From: Nipponacmea schrenckii
Lineage: Eukaryota; Mollusca; Gastropoda; Lottiidae
Assembly (NCBI GenBank): GCA_030562195.1
Contig: JAUJPP010000005.1
Coordinates: forward strand, 24,725,106 to 24,789,105
Direction of reading: 5' to 3'
DNA: 64,000 nt
Shown here piece after piece: positions 23,063-35,300 of the stretch. Both the position numbers and the translations under genes were made by a program. The notes under the pieces are model-generated. The model ran no database searches, was not told where the DNA came from, and was given only the letters and a program-made list of their open reading frames with translations. Numbering within the stretch: position 1 is the stretch's first letter; every line of letters starts with the position of its first letter.

Positions 23063-25157
23063 CTTCATTTTCTCATTTTCTATGCGACCGTGCATCAAAA
23101 TGCTATAACTAATATACACTGGCAAATCAAGTACCTCATTGGTGAAATTTGTTTATAGAGCAATGATATGTAGCAGTAATCGTTTAATGGCATGTGTGTT
23201 CAAGCAAGCTTAAAATTATTACAAAAGCTTTTAATGAGGGGACTTACCCCCACACAAAGGACATCTTATAAGCTACACCAGAACCAAATAACGCTTATTT
23301 TAATTCTGTTCTGAATTCTTCCATTGCCATGTGTCATGTGAGAAAACGATGAAACACACACCTAAACCAATGTTTTTCTTTCTCACGGGTGAGCAGAATT
23401 AATAGTAATCAATATTAAATGAAAATTAAAACAAATCACAACCCGAAAGTCATGTTCTGAAAAAATATTTATTTCAAACTAAAAACAAATCGCCAGGCTG
23501 TTACGATTTGTTTAACGTCCATTTTGGAAATCTAGTGGACCGAATGCATTAGCAAGTATGATGTATAAATTACACTAATTTACAATCTTGATAATAAGAA
23601 CGTTTGACAAAACCCCCGGTGGTCATGATTCTATACTGCAGGCTTTTCAACCCAATTTTTCACCATCTATACATAATATAGCATTTATTAAAATTTCTTG
23701 AAAGAGGCTCGCAGACAGATGTTTAAATACCGTGCGTATAATATTGTACACATTGTAATACATTGGTCTTAACGTTTCATCTAACTGTTGTGATGGACGT
23801 AAAAGTGTCTATAAAAAAGTGTTCATTTAAAACCTACATATTTTGCTTCGCAAGTTTTGCTTTATTCTACGTAAGATATCCCATTTATATTGCAGTGACA
23901 TAATCGTGATTTTTTCTTGAAAATTCTCATCAGTCGATAAAGATTAATGTCCTTTCTATACACTACTTTTTCTCGACCGACCATTTAGTTGATAAAATAG
24001 GACACCACAAAAAAGTGAGTCTTACGATTTTAGATTGAAAATAAATTGATTTATAGGAATCGAAACAAGTTTGAACTTCATTCGCTCGTTTATTTGACAC
24101 CAAAGTGATGTATTATGATTTAAAATGGTTCGCATCAAGTGTTGAAATGTTGTAGAAGTCATTTATATATTAACCCATTAAGTCTTACAGAGTATACGGG
24201 ATTTATGATCACATTACCCCAATTGAGCTCTTTTGGATTAGACAAATGGAATACGATTGAATTGAAAGAATTGCAACAATAAAAATTAATGAAATTACAT
24301 TTGTCGTTTCCTTAGGTATTTGAAATTTGTTGTTATTTTTTGCAGTAAATTTTGCTTGTATGTTGTGCATCAAACATCATAATGGAAATTTATGGCTATT
24401 CCTGCAACGGAATGCACATAAATCAAGTTAATAACAAAATAAGACGAAAATTTTATCTCCTTCATGTTTCAGTATAATATTATCTTTAGGGAGACATTAC
24501 ATAGTTACAATAATTTAATTTCTATTTCACTAAAAAATAATATCTAGGTTTTGGGTTAAAGACTTTATTAAAAATGTATTAAAATGGATACCCCTTAATG
24601 CTAAAATACATAAAATATCAATGATTAAGGGGTTATGCAACAATTACGTGTCCAGTACTGTCTTAAAAAGACAAACACAAGGGCGATACATTTACACATA
24701 TACAATAAAAATATAACAAAAATAAGACTAAAATACTTATAAAAGAAAAGTGTTGACGGTGGCACGGTAAATTCAAAATCATATATATATACATATATAT
24801 TTTTAACAAAAAAGAATGCTGCTTGCATGGAACGTATTGTAGATCGGCAATAGATGTATAAATGTCGAAAATACATACAATTTCAAGTCAAAAATAGGTC
24901 TTTGTTATAACATACTTTTTCTTAACTCGGATTACTGTAACCTGATCTGTTTATAATTAGTAACTATTAAAATGTATGGCACGGATCAGTTACGGATAGG
25001 TACTTTCAATCGTTCAGCCTTTTTTGGACATGAGAGGTGAGTGGTGTTTGCCAGAGAGAAATATAAGTAAACTACTTGTCAGAGTTTAGGGATTTCCCGT
25101 TAACAGCTGTAACAATTAAATTTTACTCACCAGAAAATTTCAAACAATAAATTGATA
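23063..25157. other. AT-rich intergenic sequence
   Basis: No gene or known element recognised. There is a short hairpin at about 24590-24638 (ccccttaat...attaagggg) and an (AT)n/(TA)n patch near 24780-24800. Everything else appears unstructured to the eye. Confidence 0.5.
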
Positions 25158-26222
25158 GTAAGAAGCGGTCGCTGGACTCAGGTGTACTACCACAAGACTG
25201 GCTGAATGCAAATATTGCTCCTGTATTTAAAAAAGGAGACCACCACGAACCAGCTAATTACCGCCCTGTATCGTTAACCTCAGTCCTCAGTAAGATACTC
25301 GAGCACATAGTCTGTCATCACCTGCTTAGCCACTTTGACAACCATGCTATTCTATCTTCGCTCAACCATGGCTTTCGTGCTGGCTTCTCATGTGAGACCC
25401 AACTTGCCATCACAATCAACGACTTTGTCTCCAACTTTGACAAGGGATCCAAGACAGACATCGCCATATTGGATTTTTCCAAGGCTTTTGATACGGTGCC
25501 GCATGGGAAACTACTGCACAAATTAGATTCGTACGGTGTATGTGGAAATCTCCAACGATGGATCAGAGCATTCCTTTGCCAACGTCACATGAAGGTAGTG
25601 GTGGAAGGTGAATCGTCTAAAGAAGTCCCTGTAGCCTCTGGAGTACCCCAGGGAACAGTCCTAGGGCCTCTCCTATTCTTGTGCCACATCAATGACCTAC
25701 CTGATGCCGTCAAGTCCCAAGTACGCCTATTCGCAGATGACTGCCTGCTATACAGGATCATACGCTCGCAGCGCGACCACGCCATCCTTCAGCAAGACCT
25801 CAGGAAACTTGAGGCCTGGGTCGAGAAATGGGGCATGCGATTCAACGCCAGCAAGTGCTACATCCTCAGCATCAAGCAGAAGTCATCCTTCTACTACCAG
25901 CTCAACAAAACTATCCTCAAAGGAGTCCCGACTAGCCCCTACCTTGGAATCACCATCTCGTCTGACCTCGGTTGGGGAACCCACATCGACAACATCTGTA
26001 AAAAAGCCGGCTCCACCTTAGACTTCATTAGGCGGAATCTTCATCACTTCCCAGCTATAACAGGGAAATCGGCCTACATCTCACTTGTAAGATCAACACT
26101 AGAACATGGCGCCATCATATGGGACCCATTTCTCCATCATAGACTGGAATCACCTGAGAGAGGACCAAGTCCTTGCAGGATCTGTGGAGATTTTCAAATC
26201 TCGCCTAAATTCCGCTCAATAG
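25158..26222 (+). pseudogene. LINE reverse transcriptase fragment (Jockey/CR1 group) with internal deletion
   Basis: An open + frame from about 25158 encodes reverse transcriptase motifs in order: NYRPVSLTSVLSKILE, ILDFSKAFDTVPHGKLL, GVPQGTVLGPLLF, FADDCLLY and LGITISSDLGWG, then stops matching at GAIIWDP (about 26125). The sequence then jumps to the end of a typical LINE ORF2, IIDWNHLREDQVLAGSVEIF and a TAG at 26220-26222, in another frame. A block of roughly 100 or more residues is therefore missing at about 26130-26145. The endonuclease and 5' part are absent (5' truncation). The GC content and codon use are higher than in the flanks, consistent with a fairly recent insertion. No target duplication identified. 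Confidence 0.85.
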
Positions 26223-29200
26223 TTTGCATGCGCCCCTCCATGCCGTTGATTATATGCCAGAAGTGGTTTTTCAACGTACCTTTACAGATTACAGATACAG
26301 ATATTGCCCGATTTCGAAGCGAAAGTCGCAGAATGTATAAGGTGCATGTGATTGGTGATGACAATATATCGAAAAGCTCCGATATACTCCAATCCCAATT
26401 TCAAATAGTATAGTTATGCATTTTTCTTTTAAAATTTGACAATATTAGAGTTTAAGACAGGAGGCGCATCGCTTGAGTCTTTTTTTTCAATATTGTTTAC
26501 CAATTAATGAAATCATCATAATCTTCGGCAAATCTCATATATGTAGTTTCATTTATTTTGGTGGGGTTTTCGTCCTGGATTTTATTATTGCGCCAAATAA
26601 TGACGTGGCTTTTGTCTGTCCAACATTTTTTCTGTGACATACCCATCAGTATCCAATATCCATATCTGCGATCTAATCAGTATGCTTTTTTCCGTTGTTT
26701 CACATTATTATTACACTTTTTCTGTTATCTCTCAATATAGTATGGTTTATCTATTGTCGCATCAGCTTACCGGTCTTATATCATTTTTACAGATAACTTT
26801 TCTTTTCTCTTTTTATCTACATATCAGATAAAAAGATTTGAAAATCTATGTTATTTAACATTCGAAATTACCTATGAATGATTACTACATCTTGAACACG
26901 TTTTAAATATATATGTTAGTTGAGATACGGTGTCTGAAAATAACTTTGTTGAAATTCTATCCCAACCAGTACATCTCTATTGGTCTGTCTATTGCTGTGA
27001 AATCAGATCACAGGTTATTGGCAATTACATTATTGTAGATTCCTAGTTTAGATAACTTGAGATTTCAATTTGATAGGATATAAAGACCAAGAAAATACCT
27101 AATTGTCTGAGTGAAAGTCAATCAAGTCCCTCCGTTTGATAGTTGATGAAACAATAACCCACTGACACTATGACCGACAGAGAGTTCTCAGTTTTCACCT
27201 TATCTTCAGATGTAAATTAATATTGAAGATCGATTTGAACTGATGATTTGACTAGAGAATAGATATTTTAATTAGGATTTATCCCTATATAAACCTATAC
27301 GTAACAATTATTATCTTTAATCAAAATACTTAACAGTGTTAAGTACGAGTAACTTTTGGGTGAATGATTTAAATACATCGGTATATAATAAGTTTGCGTA
27401 GAGATTAAGATTTCAATGAGCGATCAATGACTCTGGTAGATCATTAACAAAGGCATTTTGGTCAAGAGGTATACCTATTATTTGTTGTCCACGTGGTAAA
27501 TAAGCCTCGAATGTACCTTGTATTATTGATACAACTCAGACTGCAGATAAGATGTATTGTAACTTGCTGTGCGGTTAGATTCTATCGTATTCATGGTGAA
27601 GGGCTCATAGGAATGACTTCTGCACGACATGGTGATGTTGTTGATTGATTATAGCCCATTCAATATTTTGGAAAGCATCGTGTCCAAACCGCAACACCGC
27701 TAGTCATACATCCTCGTGGCAGTGGTAATACAAGTGTGGGAAATTGCGTATGTATAGCTGAATATTATCTAATCAAAATTGGCCATGTAAGCAAATCAGT
27801 CAATCAAAGCAAATCATTCATTATAGACGCTAGGTTCTCATTTCCTCGCATAAAAAATGAAGTGGGTTAAGTTTAATGCAGGTTAATACAACCATATCAA
27901 AACGCCATTCTGGATACACTGAAAGATACTCTTATATCATACACTATCACTTAGAGATTATAATAGGACACACAAGACTCTTTCTCAGAGGCACAGTAAT
28001 ACGCTAAATGTGAACACATAAATGATTTGTGACAAGGTTAGTGAGTCTTATATTTTTATCAGGTTAGATTAGAAACATGGCAACACTGAACCATTGAACC
28101 AATGAAAATACAACTAAACACGGAGTTCACCGAATAAAATGTTATTGCTGGATGTAATGATTATATAGATTGTACCAAGTTGTCGTAGAAAGTTGAAAAC
28201 CAGACAATTTATGTCATGTATAATGGAATAACTATTATGTCCAATGGGTAATATTTAACATAATGTTGCTTGCCATATAATTCACAAGTAATAGTATTAA
28301 ATTGGGAAATAGTTAAATTAAAATGACTATTACATTTTTGTCTGGGCATTTGTAAACAAATTAGGCAAGAAGATACATTAAAGTGTCTGTAGAGAGGGAT
28401 GATATGGTAGATGAAAAGTTAATTTTCGCTTCCAGCGGATGCTTATGTCGCAAGCTGTGTAGTTAATGATAGTCATAGTAGAGGGAGGATGGATTGGATG
28501 ATTTGTAATTGTTGGTTTGGTGCTTGTTTTCCTTGATATCTGGTAGAGTGCAGTAGTAAGGACTAGTTAACGTCATTTAAAGTGCAGAAGGTTGGTAGGT
28601 TGGTAGATGAGAAGTTAACGTTCTCTTCCAGTGGATGCTGATCGCAAACTAGGTACTTGTTGGTATTCATAGTAGTTGAATTAGTTCAAGTTGGATGATT
28701 CTGTTCTCTTGGTTAGGTTGTTGATAAATCTTGAGATCTGATCGGGTGGATCCTTATTCATTCTGGTTATTCATGTTGATTGGTAATGGTACTTGCTGGT
28801 TGAAGATTGTAGTCAAGACTGCTAAACCATATAATTCAGTTATTATGCTGATGTCTTGGAATCTTGGATCGAATATGCTTATTTGTTCTTATCCCCCTTG
28901 ATGGAATTTGAAAGCTTCGAAACAGAAATTTCAATGAAATATCCCTGACTATATCCCCATCGTGAGCGGGAATAGTCTTTATTATAACAAAAATGATTAT
29001 TATAGTGAATGGGAAACTACACTTTTTCTTGAATGGAAATAAGGATGACTTTCTACAACAAAGGGTATATATCTCGTTGATTACCACTCGTGGTTATTTT
29101 AGCAAGTCGGTATGGGCTTTATTCTAATAATAAAGCACGTTTTACATACCAAGTGTTTTTTTTTAAGGACAAGAGATATTTATCACGAGTGGCAAGTAAC

Positions 29201-29739
29201 CTTAATCGTTCAAATGGCTATATGTGGTAAAATATAAATTATATAAAGAGAGTAAATACTATTTCGGGCTTGTAATTTGATGATAATAACTGTTTTCACG
29301 AAATTAAATCTTATACAACTTTTTCCAGTTTTTCGTAAAAAACGTTCTTATGTTTCACGTGAAATCTGGCTTATACTTAGTTTTTGTACAAAAATTCAAT
29401 ATATCATGACCGTTAAATTTTGGATCTAGTCAAAATGAAAGAAGACTGTCACTGCAAACATATTTTTTGGAAATATCTTTCGCCAATAAAATCTTTCATT
29501 AGCTCAGAAATTCTGAAAGAAAAATCAAAATCAGACGTCAAATTCCGAATCTATACAAAAAATTAGTCAAAAATAGGCATGTTGACACCCCAAAAGAAAA
29601 GGGAGAAAGAGGATTTCTAAACCTAGCACGAACTCAATACGCTTAAAATGTTTCGGTAGTCTATCTTTGATTCTTGCAGTTCCTCATAAAAATGTTTTGA
29701 TTATCGCTGTAAAAATATTCGTTTTTTAACGTAAATTTC
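26223..29739. other. AT-rich intergenic sequence after the LINE fragment
   Basis: The first ~200 bp may be the LINE 3' untranslated region. Beyond that I see no coding domain. A diverged tandem duplication lies at 28396-28770. The short open frames are not supported. Confidence 0.5.
28396..28770 (+). repeat. Diverged direct duplication of about 197 bp
   Basis: The word 'tggtagatgaaaagttaa' with downstream 'cttccagcggatgct' (from 28406) recurs as 'tggtagatgagaagttaa' with 'cttccagtggatgct' (from 28603). Both are followed by 'catagtag' and a GG-rich stretch. Similarity fades towards the ends. No coding meaning seen. Confidence 0.6.
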
Positions 29740-30432
29740 TTGATCCTTAAAAAGTTTATGTTAACGATCCATGGCGGGAATCTAGTTTCTATTTTTGGTA
29801 TTTTCTGACCCAATTCGGAGTATTCGGGCAGTTCAGGAGTTTTACACTCATCGGTCCAAGTCCTTATATTTCGATCCTAAAGGGGGGTAATTTCTATAAA
29901 CAAGATAGATGTCTAGCAATGGGAAGATTTGTTCAATGCCCATTCGATAACATCTAAGTGTCCCAGTGAAGTGGAATATAATAATGTCGATAACAGATCA
30001 GATAGACAACTTGATGATCTTACTGTCAGAGAGAAATAAAATTGGTCTTATTTCTAAAGATATAGTTCAAATACATTTTTAAAATCTGAAGATTAGTGTA
30101 TAACCTACATTAAAGTGAGAAATCGACAAATAAGGAAATAAACTGAAGTCACACACGAAACTGCTTTTTATTTTTCAACTTACGAAAGACATAAATTTTT
30201 AAGTAAGGATTCAAATCTTCAAAAGGTGACGTTGATATTTTTCAAGGGTTTTCTACGATTGTCAGTTTTTTTTCCAGTCTGTATACTCATATATTAAACA
30301 TAGACATGAATCTGTTATGAAAATATTTTGAGATTTCTTTCATAAAAATATATTTTAAAAGACAACATCTGAGGTTCTCGAAGTTTCTTTCTACCACCTG
30401 ATCCTTTCAGGATTATCATATTTTACACATAG
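29740..30432 (+). repeat. Direct repeat copy 1 (about 690 bp)
   Basis: Matches 31625-32324 from 'gatccttaaaaa' to 'catattttacac' with a few percent difference and small indels. It includes 'cgatccatggcgggaatctag' near the start and 'ctaccacctgatcctttcag' near the end. It lacks TG...CA LTR ends and inverted ends, so the type of element is unknown. The intervening 1.2 kb shows no coding domain. Confidence 0.85.
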
Positions 30433-30436
30433 TCAG

Positions 30437-30518
30437 AAATTACAACCCACGACAACCATTAATTGATCGACAGATGTGTTCCCAAACCGACTGAGCTACA
30501 GACAACCCCCCAAAATAT
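30437..30518 (-). repeat. Decayed tRNA-derived SINE head
   Basis: Read on the - strand, the segment begins GGGGGTTGTCTGTAGCTCAG. TAGCTCAGTCGG fits RNA polymerase III box A, and GTGGGTTGTAATTTC about 35 bp later is a decayed box B. It is too diverged from a cloverleaf to be called a working tRNA. It lies immediately after the end of the first 690-bp repeat. No SINE body or tail recognised. Confidence 0.5.
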
Positions 30519-31624
30519 ACAATACCACGAAATGTTAGCTTCAGACAAACAAGTTGAAAGAAATAAAATTGAAGATCAATTGCAATGAATTATAATGTAA
30601 TAATTCGATCACTTCATTTACACGTTCCTACACATAGTGTTAGTACGGACTCTTCCATTGACAGAAATTTGTTAAAATTCTCCTTAAAATAAATATGGCG
30701 CACTTGTCTATACTGGCTACTCAATATAAGTAAGTTTGTTGTAATACGATTATTTGATTGAAGCTGTCCAAGTCACGAAATTATTGATGATCTTAACCCA
30801 ATCTTTATATAGTGGTATTGATTATGGGAATCACATTTCAAAATAAAATTTGTTGCCACAATGAACTTGATCACTTTCAGGACATAACCGAATCGGCTAC
30901 CACAATCTAAATACTGGGCGAATCGGTACCATTTCCTCCTAAAATTAATAACAGATAGTAGAATTTAGTAATAAGTAATTTGCAAATTAAATGTTATAGT
31001 TCTCAAATTGGTCTGTAAGTCTTCTGTTATTTCAGACAATTGTGAACCTTTACATGATTGTTCTAGTTGTGATATCTTTGATTCATTTCATTAACAGTAG
31101 TCGTCACTTTCCGAATTGAAATCGATAAATCATAAATACAAACATCATTACATCCGATAGATTATCATATATTTCTTTTCATAGCCACATCCATAAAGTA
31201 TGCTTACAATTAGAGAAACTGTATTTCTTTAGACCAGTTTATCTGTATTATTCAGTACCTCTGGTGTGAATTTCATTTTCACATTGGCATATCATTTGGA
31301 TGTCTAAACCTTATCGATCTGTACTGCCACTTAACTGTTTCAAAAGTCTAAAATTAAAAGAGATCAATTTCTTGTCTATTACGAAACAAAACACCATCTA
31401 TGTATAGAACCATTTACAGATTTAAAACGATAAGATGTTTATTTGTGAACTTCAAGTTTAAAAGATTGCGAAATCAGAAGGCACAGAATGATTTATCATC
31501 ATTAAGACATTGAACTTGTCAACTTACTGCCTCATAGAACTTAGACTGATAGACTATTTAGGGAGTCGGATGAAATCAAAAACAAACGGATATATTTTGA
31601 TTTGACCAAAGAATATCGCTTCTT
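30519..31624. other. AT-rich spacer between the two direct repeats
   Basis: No open frame with a recognisable domain, no inverted ends. If the flanking repeats were LTRs one would expect retroelement coding remnants here. None are visible. Confidence 0.5.
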
Positions 31625-32324
31625 CATCCTTAAAAATTCTGTGTGCACGATCCATGGCGGGAATCTAGTTTCTATTTTTTGGTCTTTTCTGACGCAATTC
31701 GGAGTATACGGACGAACAGTTCGGGAGTTTTACACTCACCGGTCCAAGTCCTTATATCTTTCGATCCTAAAGGGAGGTAATTTCTATAAACAAGATAGAT
31801 GTCTAGCAATGGGAAGATTTGTTCAACACCCATTCGATAACATCTCAGTGTAACTGTGAAGTGGAATATAATAATGTCGATAACAGATCAGAAAAACAAC
31901 TTGATGATCTTACTGTCAGAGAGAAATAAAATTGGTCTTATTTCTAAAGATATAGTTCAAATACATTTTTAAAATCTGAAGATTAGTGTATAACCTACAT
32001 TAAAGTGAGAAATCGACAAATAATGAAATGAACTGAAGTCACACGCGAAACTGTTTTTTATTTTTCAACTTTCGAAAGACATAAATTTTTAAGTAAGGAT
32101 TCAAATCTTCAAAAGGTGACGTTGATATTTTTCAAGTCGAATGGTTTTCTAAGATTGTCAGTTTTTTCCAGTCTGTATACTCATATATTAAACGTAGACA
32201 TGAATCTGTTATGAAAATCTTTTGAGAGTTCTTTCATAAAAAAGTATTTTAAAAGACAACATCTGAGGTTCTCGAAGTTTCTTTCTACCACCTGATCCTT
32301 TCAGGATTAACATATTTTACACAT
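31625..32324 (+). repeat. Direct repeat copy 2 (about 700 bp)
   Basis: Second copy of 29740-30432. An 83-codon open frame (31602-31853) covers its start but is broken in the other copy and shows no known domain, so it is not called a gene. After 'catattttacac' the two copies diverge completely. Confidence 0.85.
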
Positions 32325-35300
32325 TATTATTATATGTGACTTCGTGATTTCACAATATACATGTACATCCTCGTTTGACACTTTCGATATTATGTCTAGC
32401 ATGACTAGGAACTATTAATATAAGCAATTAATTCTCAAGTTAACAATGTCTTTTTAAATACACATATAACACGATATGGTTAATTTTGTTTGGTGAAATG
32501 AAAGAAAGTTTTTTAAGGCCAGTTTCTTACCTTAATAAACGATACATAATATATATCTTATATTGTCAGCAAATTGTGGGGGCCACATCCATGTTCTTGA
32601 CATCGACAAGGTTTAAACTCTAGACAGTAATTAGCATTGATGAAGGGAAATGTTTTTTTCTGTATATTAAAATATATACAGGTTTCAATTTAGATTGAAA
32701 AGTTGGATGATCACCAAATTTCAATTTTGGTTAATCAAGTTACCTTTTATTTGCATTTGAGAAAACTTGTATTAAAACATGTTATGATCGTCAATATCCA
32801 GATCTTTAATGAAGATTTATATTATGTATTACCAATCATATTGTAAATAAGACGGAGATCCTCGACTATTGAGACTGATGAACAATATGTTTTGATTTGC
32901 AGTTCATCATTTTAATTTGTATATATATCGTTGCTATTTCAATAAATAGTTGAAATGCCGTCTAAAATCAAATATAATTATATTTTTAAAAAGATATAAT
33001 GGATATTTCTAGTCTATATAGCCTTAAGTTGTCTAATATAATTAGATTTGACAACAATTTTTACAATTTTATTTGATTCGCAGATCGTTATAAAACAATT
33101 TTATTGTTAGCTAATCGTAAGAATTATTCGATGGTTTGATAGGTTATTTTGAATTGCAATGCAATATCGCTTTTATTGAACATATAGTATTGTATGTATC
33201 TGTGTGTGCATCCTCACAATTTCAAAGAATTGCCTATTCCGTCTAATTCCCTGACATTAATTGGCAAATTTCTTTTGATAAGTAAAACGAAAATATATCC
33301 CGTGTAATTACGAGAGTTGACTAGATATTCAATCACATGTCTTATTTAAAAGCACTGTGTAAGAAATTGTGTCTATATAAGGCGAAAGAGGAGAATTATA
33401 GTAATTACGCTAATGTACGCGCAATAATAATGGACTGTCTTTCTGTCAAGTCAGGTTGGATGAACAAAAACTGTGCCGAATGATGTCAAGGTTTTAGACG
33501 GGAATGGTTAAAAATCGATTTTTTTCTGACCACCTTCTTTGTTCTTTTGCATTGAAATTGTATAAACTGGTATTTACGGATAGACACCGTTACAAATGTC
33601 ACTCACGATTCAGTGAAAAACATTACCTCTTGAGGCCAAAGTAAAATTCAAATTAATTTCCGTACAATCAAGTTTTTAATGAGGCTCTTTACTGATCGAT
33701 ATATTCATATTAGTTGTTAAGTGGACAAGATTTTTAATTTACACGCTTCAAGTGTGAATATTGAAGGTACAAGTGGAATAAGGTTCGAGTATATTAAGGC
33801 TGCCACAAGAAAAATCATAAAAGATTGCAATCGATAAAAAGTGTTGACTTAATCGAGGATGTTCTTTACCGACTCACAGCCGATTAGATTTGAATAGAAA
33901 CATGGACAGTGTTTCCTCCATATTTATCACATTTTATTTATGTCTTAAAAGACGAATCAGGTTGGAAGTTTTATGACGCCACTTTCTTAATTTCATAAGT
34001 GTCAAAGTTGAAATTCCATGATCTGAAAGGTTAGAAACAATCTTTTTAATTTGATGAAATAAAGATATTTGTGCCTTTTACTATCAATGAAACTAAAACT
34101 TTCTTGTTCTGTCTATTAAAGGTATGGAAAAGGATTTTGCTGACCTCGTTTTATTTAACTCTCAGATACATTTAATGTTATTGGATGAATATTGAATATG
34201 ATAGGTAACCGGTCCACTTGCTGTTTTGATACAAACCAACCAAAGTCAGGAACAAAGTAAGTAAACAATTAAATAAAATATCAGGACACTTATCTGAGCT
34301 ATGAAAAGGAATTTTACAGTCAAACAAAATCTCGCCAACAACGTGGTCGTACATTAATTAACAGAATGTCTTGATAAAGTATATATGTTGAAATTTTAAG
34401 TTCCATCCTTATATTTCTTCTCACTTTCACTCACAAACTCAATATCACAATCCTTTTAAGTTGTCATTCATTCTTCCGCACGATTCATATTGACTTCAAA
34501 ACTACAGTCAATAAAGACAGCTATAAAAAGTAGGTTGTAGAATTTCGAAGTATGTTGTATAATAAAACTAATATTTCAGGTTCATGTTCACCTACTCGTA
34601 AAGAAATACAGACTGTTCCTGATGATAGGGTGACTTTATTACAATGCATTTGTGATGTATTTAAATATGTTTATCAAAGCTTATTTCAGGTCATGTGAGA
34701 AGATGTAGCCTGTTGCTGATGATCAACAATAACCTTATTTGTATTTTATTAAACTTAAATATATTATAAAGTAATATTTCAGGTTTTCGTGTAACTAATC
34801 TAAAGGAGATATAAGTTGACTATGTCTACAAATCAGGTATGTTGACAATTATTTTCATCCTTTTGCCGTATCTGGGTCCTTGGAACACCAATAAATGCTC
34901 TCTAGAGAAAGGATGTAATGTGTCTCGTTTAAAATTTCACATTAGTGAAGTATTGGCTGACATTCCGTGGTTCTGATGGATAATTAAATAAGCACGTCGT
35001 AGGTTCGATATCGGAGAAGAGTATACTATCTAAGAAGACATGACATTAGTGGACTTTAGGCTATGTTATGATTTTGATATGAATGATTATTACTACATGT
35101 ATTCAGTTATTAACAGTAAACATTCTATACAAACATTCTGTTCAAATTTTATATCCTTTGTATTCAGTTCAATATGGGATGTGATATTCAAATAAAATGG
35201 CATCTCTTTTCTTAAAAGATTCATATCCCCTTAAATTATTAAAACAGTCTAGCTCATATCCTAGACTAATCAAAACGTGCGAATTTGGAGATTGTCTATT

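Noticed and set aside
24590..24638. Short hairpin ccccttaat...attaagggg
   Set aside because: Only about ten paired bases without further structure or coding context; compatible with chance in AT-rich DNA.
30437..30518. Working tRNA gene on the minus strand
   Set aside because: Box A is good but box B and the stems are too diverged for a cloverleaf; called a SINE-like remnant instead.
34990..35020. 'gtaggttcgatatcgg' as a tRNA box B
   Set aside because: No box A at the right distance upstream and no acceptor stem.
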